64,000 nt of DNA from Catenovulum sediminis (lineage in GTDB: Bacteria; Pseudomonadota; Gammaproteobacteria; Enterobacterales; Alteromonadaceae). The position numbers and the translations under genes were made by a program. The stretch spans positions 2,170,001 to 2,234,000 of the forward strand of contig NZ_CP041660.1 of the NCBI RefSeq assembly GCF_007289895.1, written 5' to 3'. How positions within the stretch are numbered: position 1 is the stretch's first letter; each line of letters starts with the position of its first letter. Positions 53,462 to 62,576 of the stretch are shown in pieces. The notes below the pieces were generated by a model that did no database searches, was not told the DNA's origin, and worked only from the letters and a program-made list of their open reading frames with translations.

Positions 53462-55897
53462 ATGCGATTGTTACGTGTTCTGATTTCAGCTGTGTTGTTT
53501 TTGATTGTGGCTTTTGTCACTGTCGACTATGTATATGACAGAACCAAATTAACCAATCAGTTGGTTCAGGATGCATTAGAGGGTTATCCCTTTGCTGTTA
53601 ATATTGGTCATGTTGAACATCATTTTCTTGAGTTGGGTCAACTCACATTAAAAAATGTCAGATGGCAAGACGATTTTGGCAATAGTTTGTCATTGGATGA
53701 ATTTCGCCTAAATTTAAATTGGCAAGCTCTGTTTTATGGTGCAGTTGATATCGGAGCGATTGCATTTGGTAAATTAAATGTAACGGTCAATCAAAATGGG
53801 CTAGACAAGCTCGAACGGGCACTGCAGAAAAATGCGGCAGCAAACCCGCAAGCTACAAGCGACGCTGATTCACAATTATTGGTGGAACGTGTTTATTTAC
53901 AGGCGCTAACAGTGGCTGAGATAAACCTAGATTACACGGATATTGATAAATCATTGAGCTTAGAAAACGTACATATTCAATTAGATGACTGGCAATTGTC
54001 TCAAATTATGCCTTTTGATCTCAATAATCTTACTGGAAGCTTGTTGTTTACGCTTGGAAGAGGGCACTATCAGCAGAATACAAAAGTTGAAACGATTAGC
54101 GCTAAGACTCAAAATTTGTTAGTGCAAGGGGAGATTAGTAAAGGGCAGCTGAAACCTTTGCTAGAGATTAACACGATTAAAAATGCGAACAGTGTAACCA
54201 AGCTGACGATTGAAGCGACTGATGGGCAAGCACAAACAGAAGCATCGACCGATGCCGCGAGTCAGCAGCAAAGTGCGACCTCGATCTCTTCATCCGTCGA
54301 TGAAGATCAAATAGCCGCTCTACCGCTGGATATTAAAGTAAAAAAGCTATCCTTACAGGATAATCATATTGAATTCAACAATGCAGAGCGTTTAGTAACT
54401 GTGGATGCATTAGACATCAATTTAACTGATTTTCTGATTGACCCATCGCAAGCGGATTGGCTCAGTGCAGTACAAGCGCAAATGAACCTTGCAGCTAAAG
54501 ACATCCAGCTTTCGCCCTATCATCTAAAAGAATTCCAATTGAATTTAGAATTGGCCAAACGTGAATTGGATATAAAACACTTCGCCTTTTCTGCTTTTGA
54601 CGGCGCTTTTGAAAGTCTCGCATCTGTCACATTATCGCAACCTTATCAGGTAGATATTAGAAAAGTTGCAATGCAGAATATGGTCATTGAGTTACCCATC
54701 GCACAACCCAGTGGATCTTCTGAATTAAATTCTAACGAGTTAAAGAATGATGAGAAAGTGGAGCAATCAGGTAGACCGGAGGCTTCTGAAAATGCTCTAA
54801 AACAAAGCACGGATAGCGCTAAATCAGAGGCAGCACAAGCAAATGAAGGTGTCGATCAGCTTGTCGCACAATGGGTGGCATCATTAAATATCCAAAATCT
54901 AACTTTAAGCAATATCGATCTGCTATTGGTAGAAGAAAGCACGCAGTGGTTGGTCGCGCAAGACATCAACTTGGAGTTAGACAAAATTACGCCAATTGAA
55001 AACGGCAGGTTGCTTCGGCAGGAAGACATTAAACCAGGTCACAATCTGGTGATGTCAATTCACAATATTAAACACTTAACCACAGAGATACGTGATATCA
55101 ATTTATATGCAGAGACCATCGCACGTGGTGTTAAACTAACAGACAGCGGGTTTACAATGGACGATGGCGCTGTGCGCTTAAATGCAAAAGTCAGCAAACA
55201 AAATAATATCATTAAAGTAAAAGCACACAGCGATATCCAAAAGCTCAACTTAGCGCGCTTTCAACCCTACTTAGCCGATAGTAAAATAATGCCTGAAGGT
55301 GCTTTAAACGCAGATTCTACTGTCGATCTTTCTATTGATAATCAAAAACAGTTACCCGCTGGAGTCAACGGTACGGTAGATTTAACCACTGACGGATTTA
55401 CCTTAAATGGGTTGGCATTGGATAAAATACTGGATGGTTTTCGAGCAAGCCAGGAAACTTCGTTATTTGATGTGGGCACCTTTTTGGTAACAGGGCCAGT
55501 AGGTATGATAGCGATGCAATTTGCTCAACTGGGTGCTGGCGCAATGCAGCTCAAAGGAACGACAGTGGTGCAGCAAATTGAATTACATCTTGATATTCAG
55601 GACAGTCAATTAGCTGTTGAGAACACAAGAGTGAAAACCAAGGATAACCATTTAGGTTTTTATGGACAAATAGATTTACCGCAACAAGCATTTAAGCAGT
55701 TTAAATTTGGTCTGTTAGATAGCGATGGATGTGCTGCAATTCAGCAAACTTTAGATGGACCGTTTAGCAAAGTGCGAGATGTATTGTTTAATACAACCAG
55801 TGGCGCTGTAACGAGTCCAATATCAAATGTTTTACGCAAGGCACAAGACACGGCCAGTGGTGGCTGTAAGGCTTTTTTCCCAAATTCAACCAAATAA
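53462..55897 (+). CDS. AsmA-family protein
   Basis: 811 residues from ATG 53462, which has AGGAGG 4 bases upstream; the frame is open to 53429. An N-terminal membrane anchor (LLRVLISAVLFLIVAFVTVDYV), then a long periplasmic beta-rich body with repeated 'ISLDNLNLNLDWQALF'-like strands. The AsmA C-terminal region appears at about 640-790 (LSIDNQKQLPAGVNGTVDLTTDG, then LLDSDGCAAIQQTLDGPF). AsmA-like proteins bridge the envelope in lipid transport. A low-complexity stretch (about 255-285, QTEASTDAASQQQ) breaks the beta pattern. Assignment to a named subgroup is not possible. Confidence 0.8.
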   Translation: MRLLRVLISAVLFLIVAFVTVDYVYDRTKLTNQLVQDALEGYPFAVNIGHVEHHFLELGQLTLKNVRWQDDFGNSLSLDEFRLNLNWQALFYGAVDIGAIAFGKLNVTVNQNGLDKLERALQKNAAANPQATSDADSQLLVERVYLQALTVAEINLDYTDIDKSLSLENVHIQLDDWQLSQIMPFDLNNLTGSLLFTLGRGHYQQNTKVETISAKTQNLLVQGEISKGQLKPLLEINTIKNANSVTKLTIEATDGQAQTEASTDAASQQQSATSISSSVDEDQIAALPLDIKVKKLSLQDNHIEFNNAERLVTVDALDINLTDFLIDPSQADWLSAVQAQMNLAAKDIQLSPYHLKEFQLNLELAKRELDIKHFAFSAFDGAFESLASVTLSQPYQVDIRKVAMQNMVIELPIAQPSGSSELNSNELKNDEKVEQSGRPEASENALKQSTDSAKSEAAQANEGVDQLVAQWVASLNIQNLTLSNIDLLLVEESTQWLVAQDINLELDKITPIENGRLLRQEDIKPGHNLVMSIHNIKHLTTEIRDINLYAETIARGVKLTDSGFTMDDGAVRLNAKVSKQNNIIKVKAHSDIQKLNLARFQPYLADSKIMPEGALNADSTVDLSIDNQKQLPAGVNGTVDLTTDGFTLNGLALDKILDGFRASQETSLFDVGTFLVTGPVGMIAMQFAQLGAGAMQLKGTTVVQQIELHLDIQDSQLAVENTRVKTKDNHLGFYGQIDLPQQAFKQFKFGLLDSDGCAAIQQTLDGPFSKVRDVLFNTTSGAVTSPISNVLRKAQDTASGGCKAFFPNSTK

Positions 55898-56045
55898 CTT
55901 TTTAACAACATAACAACAATATAGCGAAGTTGATTTTGCGCAGAGCAGTAGAGCACATTTTAGCCGATATATTAGTAAAATGAGCTAGCAAAATTATTTG
56001 CCTTTACTAGACTCAAAACTGGAGCTAGGAAATTTGAGTATAAAA

Positions 56046-57326
56046 ATGCAATCCAACCAGGATTTTAATGCAGTCAGGCGCAGATATTTAAAAACTTTAG
56101 CAACTGCATCTATGGGGGTTGCGGTTGCTTCTGTCTCTCCACTTATTTATGCGCAAGATAAAACGCAGCTTCGGGTTTTAGGAACGCATGTTACCTTGCA
56201 ACCGGCAATTAGGGCGCAAGCGATGCAAGACTTAGGTATAGAACTTGTATTCGAAGCCCGAGGGAGTGCAGCCGGCTTGCAAAAAGCGTCGATGCAACCA
56301 ACCAGTTTTGATGTATATGAGCAATGGTCGGATAGCCTAAATATTTTATGGACTGCAGGGGCAATTCAAGGAATTGATAGAACTCGATTGCGTTATTGGG
56401 ATGAAATAAATGCATTGGCGAAAACCGGAAGGTTGACACCAACTGCAAAATTGGGTGCTGGGGATGCACCGTATAAATTGTTATATGTACAAAAAAACGG
56501 GCAGCTTTCCGCTAATGAAACAGAGCAAGTGAGCTTTTTACCTTATGTACATAATGTAGATTCATTTGGCTATAACACGGCGGTTATTCCTAAAGGCATT
56601 CCTTATCAAACGGAAAGTTGGGGCTGGTTATTAGATCCAGCGTATTCCTCCAAGGTCGGTATCGTTAACACACCGACCATCGGTTTATTTGATATGGCGC
56701 TGGCCGCCCAGGCTAGAGGACTGATTGAGTTTGCTGATATTGGCAGTATGACGCATCAGGAGTTGGATAAACTGTTTGATATTTTAATGCCGTTAAAATT
56801 ATGCGGCCATTTTAATGGTTTTTGGAATTCAGTTCCTGAATCTGTTGAATTTATGGCAAACGGCCGCGTTGTTATTGAAAGTATGTTTTCACCTGCAGTG
56901 ACGGCTTTAAATAGCCGTAATGTGCCCGTTGTTTTTGCTGCACCCAAAGAGGGTTATCGGGGGTGGCACGGTGTGATGTGTTTATCGGCGGCAGTAAATG
57001 GAAAAGTAAAAGATGCTGCTTATGAATATATGAACTGGTGGTTATCAGGTTGGCCTGGCGCGTTTATTGCCCGTCAAGGTTACTATATTTCTAATCCGCA
57101 AAGGTCTAAAGCGCTATTAGAGCAAATAGAATGGGATTATTGGTATATGGGTAAACCGGCTGCACGTGATTTAAAAGGGCCTGATGGCAAGATTAGCGTT
57201 AAAAAAGGAGACGTCAGAACAGGTGGTAGTTACTTGCAGCGGATGAGTAATATCGCAGTTTGGAACACGGTAATGCCAACTTACGAATACAGCTTGCAAA
57301 AGTGGTATGAGTTTATCAGTGCGTGA
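56046..57326 (+). CDS. Periplasmic solute-binding protein (PotD-like), probable sensor partner
   Basis: 426 residues from ATG 56046; a TTG at 55998 would only extend the leader. The N-terminus has RRRYLKTLATASMGVAVASV and LIYAQ, a twin-arginine-like signal, with cleavage expected near residue 36. The body resembles PotD/spermidine-putrescine-type class II binding proteins (FDVYEQWSDSLN, VDSFGYNTAVIPKGIP, SYLQRMSNIAVWNTVMP). No ABC permease or ATPase gene is adjacent. The next gene, a hybrid kinase, overlaps it by 20 bp. That arrangement is typical of a binding protein acting as ligand sensor for a kinase. Confidence 0.8.
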   Translation: MQSNQDFNAVRRRYLKTLATASMGVAVASVSPLIYAQDKTQLRVLGTHVTLQPAIRAQAMQDLGIELVFEARGSAAGLQKASMQPTSFDVYEQWSDSLNILWTAGAIQGIDRTRLRYWDEINALAKTGRLTPTAKLGAGDAPYKLLYVQKNGQLSANETEQVSFLPYVHNVDSFGYNTAVIPKGIPYQTESWGWLLDPAYSSKVGIVNTPTIGLFDMALAAQARGLIEFADIGSMTHQELDKLFDILMPLKLCGHFNGFWNSVPESVEFMANGRVVIESMFSPAVTALNSRNVPVVFAAPKEGYRGWHGVMCLSAAVNGKVKDAAYEYMNWWLSGWPGAFIARQGYYISNPQRSKALLEQIEWDYWYMGKPAARDLKGPDGKISVKKGDVRTGGSYLQRMSNIAVWNTVMPTYEYSLQKWYEFISA

Positions 57327-60018
57327 GGCAGCTTTGAATGCGATAAAGAAACACATTAAATCATTATCATTTCAAATCATCAGTGCTACCTTGGTACTGG
57401 TGATGTTACTTATTTTAGTGGTTTCATTGTTATTTGAAGTGCAAAAGTCCTACTCTAATAACCTCGTTAAAACGCAGGAAACCTTATCCGAAATTTCTTT
57501 AGTTCGTCAAGTAGAGCGAGACTTGGTGGATTTACAAAGGAATGTACTGATATACAAAGATACAGCCAGTGAATCCGCGGTAAAAAGGTTTCACGAGCTA
57601 CAAAAAGATATTCAACAAAATTTAACACAATTGAGCAAGCAGAAACAGACCCCTGCATTTTTAGATTATGTCGCTAGAATGCAAGCCCATTTAACAGACT
57701 ATAACACTAATTTTATTACGGTTATTGACAACCGTACTCGTCGTCAAGAGTTGGTGCATCAATCTTTAACGCCTGGCTTTAAAGCAATAACGCAAAGTTT
57801 ATTCGAATTATTGCAGCAATACCCAGAGTACTCTAAGAATTGGTATTTAATTGATGAAGCGATAAAAGGTGTTAAAGATGGGCAGTTAGCTGCATTAAAT
57901 TATTTTGTCTCGCCGGATTATTTGCATTTAACCACGCTAAAGAGCTCATTTAAGACTGTTTTTAAGACCTTGGCTTCTTTTGAAGAACCCGAAAAAGTCG
58001 ATGAAATTCATCGCCAATTGCTTGATATTCAAAAAAACTTTTTAACGGTGACACATATCACCCGTGGCTACATTTTTTTAGTGAATGTTGTGATGGCCGG
58101 CACAGCTAACGAGTTTCTGTATTTATCTCAGCAATTATCGCAGTTGGAGAAGTTGCAATTTACAGCCACAGCTAATCAAGTTCAAGAGACTTTAGCGCAG
58201 CAGAAGAAGAGAGCGATTATTATCTCGTTTATCGCGATTGGCATTGCTATATTGATTGCAATATTTTTTGTCATGCGAGTGTCTCGGCCAATTATTGATA
58301 TTACGCAGATATTCTCTGCTCTAAGCCAAGATAAAACAATAGGTGAAATTACACATAAACATCGACAGGATGAAGTTGGATTATTAGCCAGAGCTGCTGA
58401 TGCTTTCCAAGCTAAAATCCAACAAACCAAAGAGCTATTATTACAATCACAAAGTTTAAATCTTGCACTATCTGAATCTAAGCATGAAGCCGAGGAAGCA
58501 ACTATTGCTAAAAGCCGCTTTTTAGCAAATATGAGTCATGAAATTCGCACGCCGATTAACGGTATTTTAGGATTAGTGAAGTTAACTTTAGAGACTAATT
58601 TAACGACCAAACAAAAGGAATACTTAGAAAATGCCCAATACTCCAGTAAGTTGCTGTTGAACATTATCAGTGATATTTTAGATTTTTCTAAAATTGAAGC
58701 CGGCAAGTTGGGGATTGAGCATTCAAAGTTTTCATTTGAGGAGTTTTTGCAAGGTGTTATCGTTAATGTTCAATCTCAACCATACGAAACAGATATAAAA
58801 GTGGTATTAGATGTTGCCCCTGATATCCCCCAGAATATGATCGGCGATAGTTTAAGATTGACGCAAATCGTTACCAACCTAGTTAATAATTCGCTTAAGT
58901 TTACAGAAAAAGGGGAGGTGAAAATATCATTTTATGGTGAACATTTAGAAAGCGGTAACTACCGGCTTTATGGTTCGGTAAAGGACACCGGAATCGGCAT
59001 ACCACGCAATAAATTAGACACTATATTCAGTTCTTTTACCCAAGTTGACACCTCGACCAGTCGTCAATATGGCGGCACCGGTTTGGGCTTGCCTATTGTT
59101 AATGAGTTATGTGCTTTGATGGGCGGGCGTGTGGGTGTCGAATCGGAATTAGAGCAGGGCAGCTGTTTTCACTTTGATATTATGTTGGAAGTGGTCATCG
59201 GTGAAAAGACTGTCTTACAGGAAGTGGCGACAGACCAATCGTCTGTTTTTACTGTGCTTAGTGCCGGTCAAGCTAATTGTGTAAAATATTTAGCGGCTTT
59301 AGGGTATAAGTTTACAGAGGTTGATTTTGATGCAGAAAGTCATTTATCTGACGACAAATTACCCGCTATAATCGAATTGCCTGTTTCGACTGTTTCTAAA
59401 GATGATATAGAAAGATTTGTGCCAGATAAGAATGGCTGTTTAGTTATTTCACCAGAGAAGCATCGACTCGTATTAGAAGCAATGTTTGGAATCGATAATC
59501 CTTTGTTGTTGTTTCACCCTTATAGCCCTAAACAATGGTTGAATGCGATTGAGCAATTATTTGTCAATCAGGTCGAGCACACCGCGCAGATTACGCCGGA
59601 GGCAGACAAGGAGAGTAACTTGAGCTTTAATGACTGTAGTGTTCTGATTGTAGAAGATAACGAGATAAATCAACTGGTTGCAGCTGCTATGCTAGAGCGC
59701 TATGGGTTATCTGTTGAGGTTGCAGAAAATGGCAAAGTAGCGGTCGACAAGCTGTTACAAGATCCGAATAAAATTACTTTTGATCTTATTTTAATGGATG
59801 TACAAATGCCTGTGATGGATGGCTATGAAGCAACTCGTGTTTTACGGCAAAAGGGACTGACAAGCTTGCCCATAATTGGCTTGTCAGCTAATGCGCTGCA
59901 AAGTGATTATGACGCCGCAAAACAAGCCGGTATGAATGAATATTTAACGAAACCAATAGACGAACAAAAATTAGAACAGACGTTATGTCACTTTTTGGCA
60001 CATAAAATGTGTCAGTAG
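57307..60018 (+). CDS. Hybrid histidine kinase coupled to the binding protein
   Basis: 903 residues. TM1 about 21-44; a periplasmic helical domain of about 255 residues; TM2 about 302-324; HAMP; HisKA with RFLANMSHEIRTPINGILGL (His411); ATPase with VTNLVNNSLKFTEKG, DTGIGIP and TGLGLPI; a degenerate receiver-like segment (about 640-760); and a receiver VLIVEDNEINQ with phospho-acceptor Asp831 in LMDVQMP and lysine in TKPID. The layout recalls TorS, which is paired with the periplasmic protein TorT. The 20-bp overlap with the binding-protein gene suggests a shared complex. The output may be the EAL protein or a distant HPt. Confidence 0.93.
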   Translation: MSLSVREAALNAIKKHIKSLSFQIISATLVLVMLLILVVSLLFEVQKSYSNNLVKTQETLSEISLVRQVERDLVDLQRNVLIYKDTASESAVKRFHELQKDIQQNLTQLSKQKQTPAFLDYVARMQAHLTDYNTNFITVIDNRTRRQELVHQSLTPGFKAITQSLFELLQQYPEYSKNWYLIDEAIKGVKDGQLAALNYFVSPDYLHLTTLKSSFKTVFKTLASFEEPEKVDEIHRQLLDIQKNFLTVTHITRGYIFLVNVVMAGTANEFLYLSQQLSQLEKLQFTATANQVQETLAQQKKRAIIISFIAIGIAILIAIFFVMRVSRPIIDITQIFSALSQDKTIGEITHKHRQDEVGLLARAADAFQAKIQQTKELLLQSQSLNLALSESKHEAEEATIAKSRFLANMSHEIRTPINGILGLVKLTLETNLTTKQKEYLENAQYSSKLLLNIISDILDFSKIEAGKLGIEHSKFSFEEFLQGVIVNVQSQPYETDIKVVLDVAPDIPQNMIGDSLRLTQIVTNLVNNSLKFTEKGEVKISFYGEHLESGNYRLYGSVKDTGIGIPRNKLDTIFSSFTQVDTSTSRQYGGTGLGLPIVNELCALMGGRVGVESELEQGSCFHFDIMLEVVIGEKTVLQEVATDQSSVFTVLSAGQANCVKYLAALGYKFTEVDFDAESHLSDDKLPAIIELPVSTVSKDDIERFVPDKNGCLVISPEKHRLVLEAMFGIDNPLLLFHPYSPKQWLNAIEQLFVNQVEHTAQITPEADKESNLSFNDCSVLIVEDNEINQLVAAAMLERYGLSVEVAENGKVAVDKLLQDPNKITFDLILMDVQMPVMDGYEATRVLRQKGLTSLPIIGLSANALQSDYDAAKQAGMNEYLTKPIDEQKLEQTLCHFLAHKMCQ

Positions 60019-60232
60019 AGAGCACTTTATATATTGAATTGTGTTTTCACTTGTACTCATTAAACGGGTCTTAAAATTACCAATTTTAAGGTATTTCTAA
60101 ATGGCCTTCTTATTTTTACTATATTTCAATGAGTTAACTGCTAATGGAGACGGTATTTCCGACCTTTATAGAGGCTATAGTTGACCTTCAAACAGTCGGG
60201 AATGGTTTTTGCTGTAATTTAACTTTATTCAT
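60019..60232. other. Spacer between the hybrid kinase and the EAL gene
   Basis: 214 bp, AT-rich, with no coding frame. TTAAAATTACCAATTTTAA (60072-60090) is an imperfect dyad that could be an operator. I found no convincing terminator, so read-through from the kinase is possible. Confidence 0.4.
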
Positions 60233-61627
60233 ATGAGTTGGTTAGATAACAGCATGCATAACGAACTGGATACTGAGTTAAACGTGTTGACTCGCAGCGC
60301 GTTTTTTAAGCAATTAAAAACACATTATCGAGCAACTAAGCATACGCAACAGCAAAGTTTGTTTATTGCAATGGAGTATGAATGTATAAGCCAATTACGA
60401 AGCGTACTCAATGTAGATAACGTGACCTATTTATTAAAAAGATCGGTGCAGATTTTTCAAGATAACTTACCAGATAACGCGGTAGTCGGGCGTAGCCTAA
60501 AAGAAATTAATGCCTTTTTACCCGACTTTGACGAGTCCCAGTTAGACCAGCTCATTGAGTGTTTGCAGTCTGCTTTTAATGTTCCGATCGTTTTACCCAA
60601 TGGACAGATATTAGAAGTTAAACCAAAACTAATATCAGCCATGTTTCCCGGGGTGTTTGATCGTACGGATAATGCGGATCGAATTATTAATCAAATGGCT
60701 ATGTTTTTAGGTTATTGCGATCAAACTAATAGTACTTCACAGCATTTTCACTTGGATAAATCTACCCTAAATTATTTAAATCACAGAGTCGCTATTGATC
60801 GTCTTATATTGGGGGCGCAAGCAAATGATGAGTTCAAGGTCGTTTATCAACCGAAAGTCAATATTTCAAATGGTGTAATCATTGGGGCTGAAGCACTTAT
60901 TCGATGGGAATCTCCTGAACTTGGATGGGTATCGCCGCTGCAATTCATTGAACGGGCTGAGTTTACCGGCATGATTCAACCCATGTCGCTATTCGTCTTG
61001 CATCAATCCATTCAGGCATTAGACCATTGTCGGGAAATCGATGATAAATTTATTGTTAGCATCAATCTAAGTGCAAGCTGTATTGAGTCAAACTACTTTG
61101 TTGACGAACTTGAATACTATATCTTAAACAGTGGGCATCCAGCTGCCTGCTTTGAATTTGAAGTGACTGAAAGCGTCGCCATTAAAAATTATCAAGTTGC
61201 TCATCATGCATTACAGCGCTTAAGAGATTTGGGCTGCAGGATTGCTTTAGATGATTTTGGTACTGGCCATTCTTCGTTAGCCTGGTTATCTAAAATGCCA
61301 TTAGATACGCTTAAAATAGATCGTCGTTTTATCGTCAATATGCTGCATTCTGTAGCCGATATTCAAGTGGTTAAAACAATCGTTGCTTTGGGGCATGCAT
61401 GTGGTTTAGATGTTATAGCTGAGGGCATTGAGGAAAAACAGCAGGCAGATCTTGCCTATCTGGAACTGAATTGTTTATATGCGCAAGGCTACCTTTTTGG
61501 TAAGCCTATGGCGCTGTCTGACTTGTTGGTTAAACTGTCAGACGCGCCAGTGCAGAGTCGAAGCAATCAAAAAGTGAAAATAAGCTCCACCTTGTGTGAT
61601 GTACTGCATTGCTTAAGATTATCCTAA
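60233..61627 (+). CDS. EAL-domain c-di-GMP phosphodiesterase with degenerate GGDEF domain
   Basis: 464 residues, no membrane segment. Residues about 15-135 keep the GGDEF fold pattern (LTRSAFFKQLKTHY, LFIAMEYE, CISQLRS), but the active site reads GRSLKEINAFLP in place of GGDEF, so no cyclase activity is expected. The EAL domain (about 185-445) is complete: EAL at 220-222, NLS near 278-280, EVTES at 310-314, DDFGTGHSSL from 340, KIDRRF at about 361, AEGIEE from 396, and QGYLFGKP at about 418. Catalytic residues look intact, so hydrolysis of c-di-GMP is predicted. The degenerate domain may be regulatory. It lies 214 bp after the sensor kinase. Confidence 0.9.
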   Translation: MSWLDNSMHNELDTELNVLTRSAFFKQLKTHYRATKHTQQQSLFIAMEYECISQLRSVLNVDNVTYLLKRSVQIFQDNLPDNAVVGRSLKEINAFLPDFDESQLDQLIECLQSAFNVPIVLPNGQILEVKPKLISAMFPGVFDRTDNADRIINQMAMFLGYCDQTNSTSQHFHLDKSTLNYLNHRVAIDRLILGAQANDEFKVVYQPKVNISNGVIIGAEALIRWESPELGWVSPLQFIERAEFTGMIQPMSLFVLHQSIQALDHCREIDDKFIVSINLSASCIESNYFVDELEYYILNSGHPAACFEFEVTESVAIKNYQVAHHALQRLRDLGCRIALDDFGTGHSSLAWLSKMPLDTLKIDRRFIVNMLHSVADIQVVKTIVALGHACGLDVIAEGIEEKQQADLAYLELNCLYAQGYLFGKPMALSDLLVKLSDAPVQSRSNQKVKISSTLCDVLHCLRLS

Positions 61628-61631
61628 AGGG

Positions 61632-62576
61632 CTAATTCTGGGCAAAATATTGGCTGCTAAAATTAACACGTTTTTGTGCATCTCTAATTTCAGATTGTTT
61701 TTCAATGATTTTGAGCCTGGGCTTTAAACCACAGCCGTTGGCAATTTGGATCGAGAGGCCAGGGCGCGCATTCAGTTCTAACAATAGCGGCCCTAATTCT
61801 ACATCTAAAACCAGATCAGCGCCCAAATAGCCTAAATTTGTTTTTTCATAGCATTTTGCCGCTAATAACAATAATGATTTCCAGTCTGGCACTTTTAAGT
61901 CTGAAAGTGTTTGTCCGGTATCTGGGTGATGAAAGAGCGGTTTGCCAAACTGTACCGCTCTAAGAGCTTGTCCCGTTGCTATATCCAACCCTACTCCAAC
62001 AGCTCCTTGGTGCAGGTTTGCTTTACCATCTGAAGCTTTAGTTGAAAGTCGCATCATAGCCATTACTGGATACCCTTTAAAGATGATCACTCGGATATCT
62101 GGCACACCTTCATAGCTATAAGCGCTGTATTGTTGGTCAAAGTTAATGATGCGTTCAATGATTGCCACATCTGGTTTACCACCCAGGCTATAAAGGCCAG
62201 CTAGAATATTGGAACAATGGTGCTGTAATGCCGTTAGATCTAATTGCATACCGCTGGGTTTGATAAACTGCGTTTGATGATTATGCTGGACGATTAAAAT
62301 GCCTTTACCACCGCTGCCTTTAGCTGGCTTGATAACAAAGCCACCCGTATCGGGTAAATATTGAGACAGCTTTACGACATCTGATTGCTGGGTGACCGTG
62401 GCCAACAGTTCGGGCACATGAATGTCAGAGTTCATTAAAATTCGCTTAGTCTGTAATTTATCATCAACCAATGGAAAATGAATACGTTGATTGTAACGCG
62501 AGATGTAGCGAATATTGCGCTCATTCATCCCCAGAATACCCTGGCGGGACAGTGCAAAGGGGTTAGCGAATATCAT
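61632..62576 (-). CDS. RimK-like ATP-grasp alpha-L-glutamate ligase-like protein
   Basis: 314 residues. ATP-grasp features: KPAKGSGGKGILIV at the nucleotide loop, VDELNARPG-type terminal motif seen as LELNARPGLSIQIAN, and DIRVIIFKGYPVMAMMRLS in the central domain. It matches the RimK-related ligase family usually encoded beside inactive transglutaminase proteins, so amide or peptide ligation to a substrate is expected, but the substrate is unknown. Its start overlaps the 7TM gene's stop by 14 bp. It is convergent with the EAL gene, 4 bp away. Confidence 0.85.
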   Translation of the reverse strand: MIFANPFALSRQGILGMNERNIRYISRYNQRIHFPLVDDKLQTKRILMNSDIHVPELLATVTQQSDVVKLSQYLPDTGGFVIKPAKGSGGKGILIVQHNHQTQFIKPSGMQLDLTALQHHCSNILAGLYSLGGKPDVAIIERIINFDQQYSAYSYEGVPDIRVIIFKGYPVMAMMRLSTKASDGKANLHQGAVGVGLDIATGQALRAVQFGKPLFHHPDTGQTLSDLKVPDWKSLLLLAAKCYEKTNLGYLGADLVLDVELGPLLLELNARPGLSIQIANGCGLKPRLKIIEKQSEIRDAQKRVNFSSQYFAQN

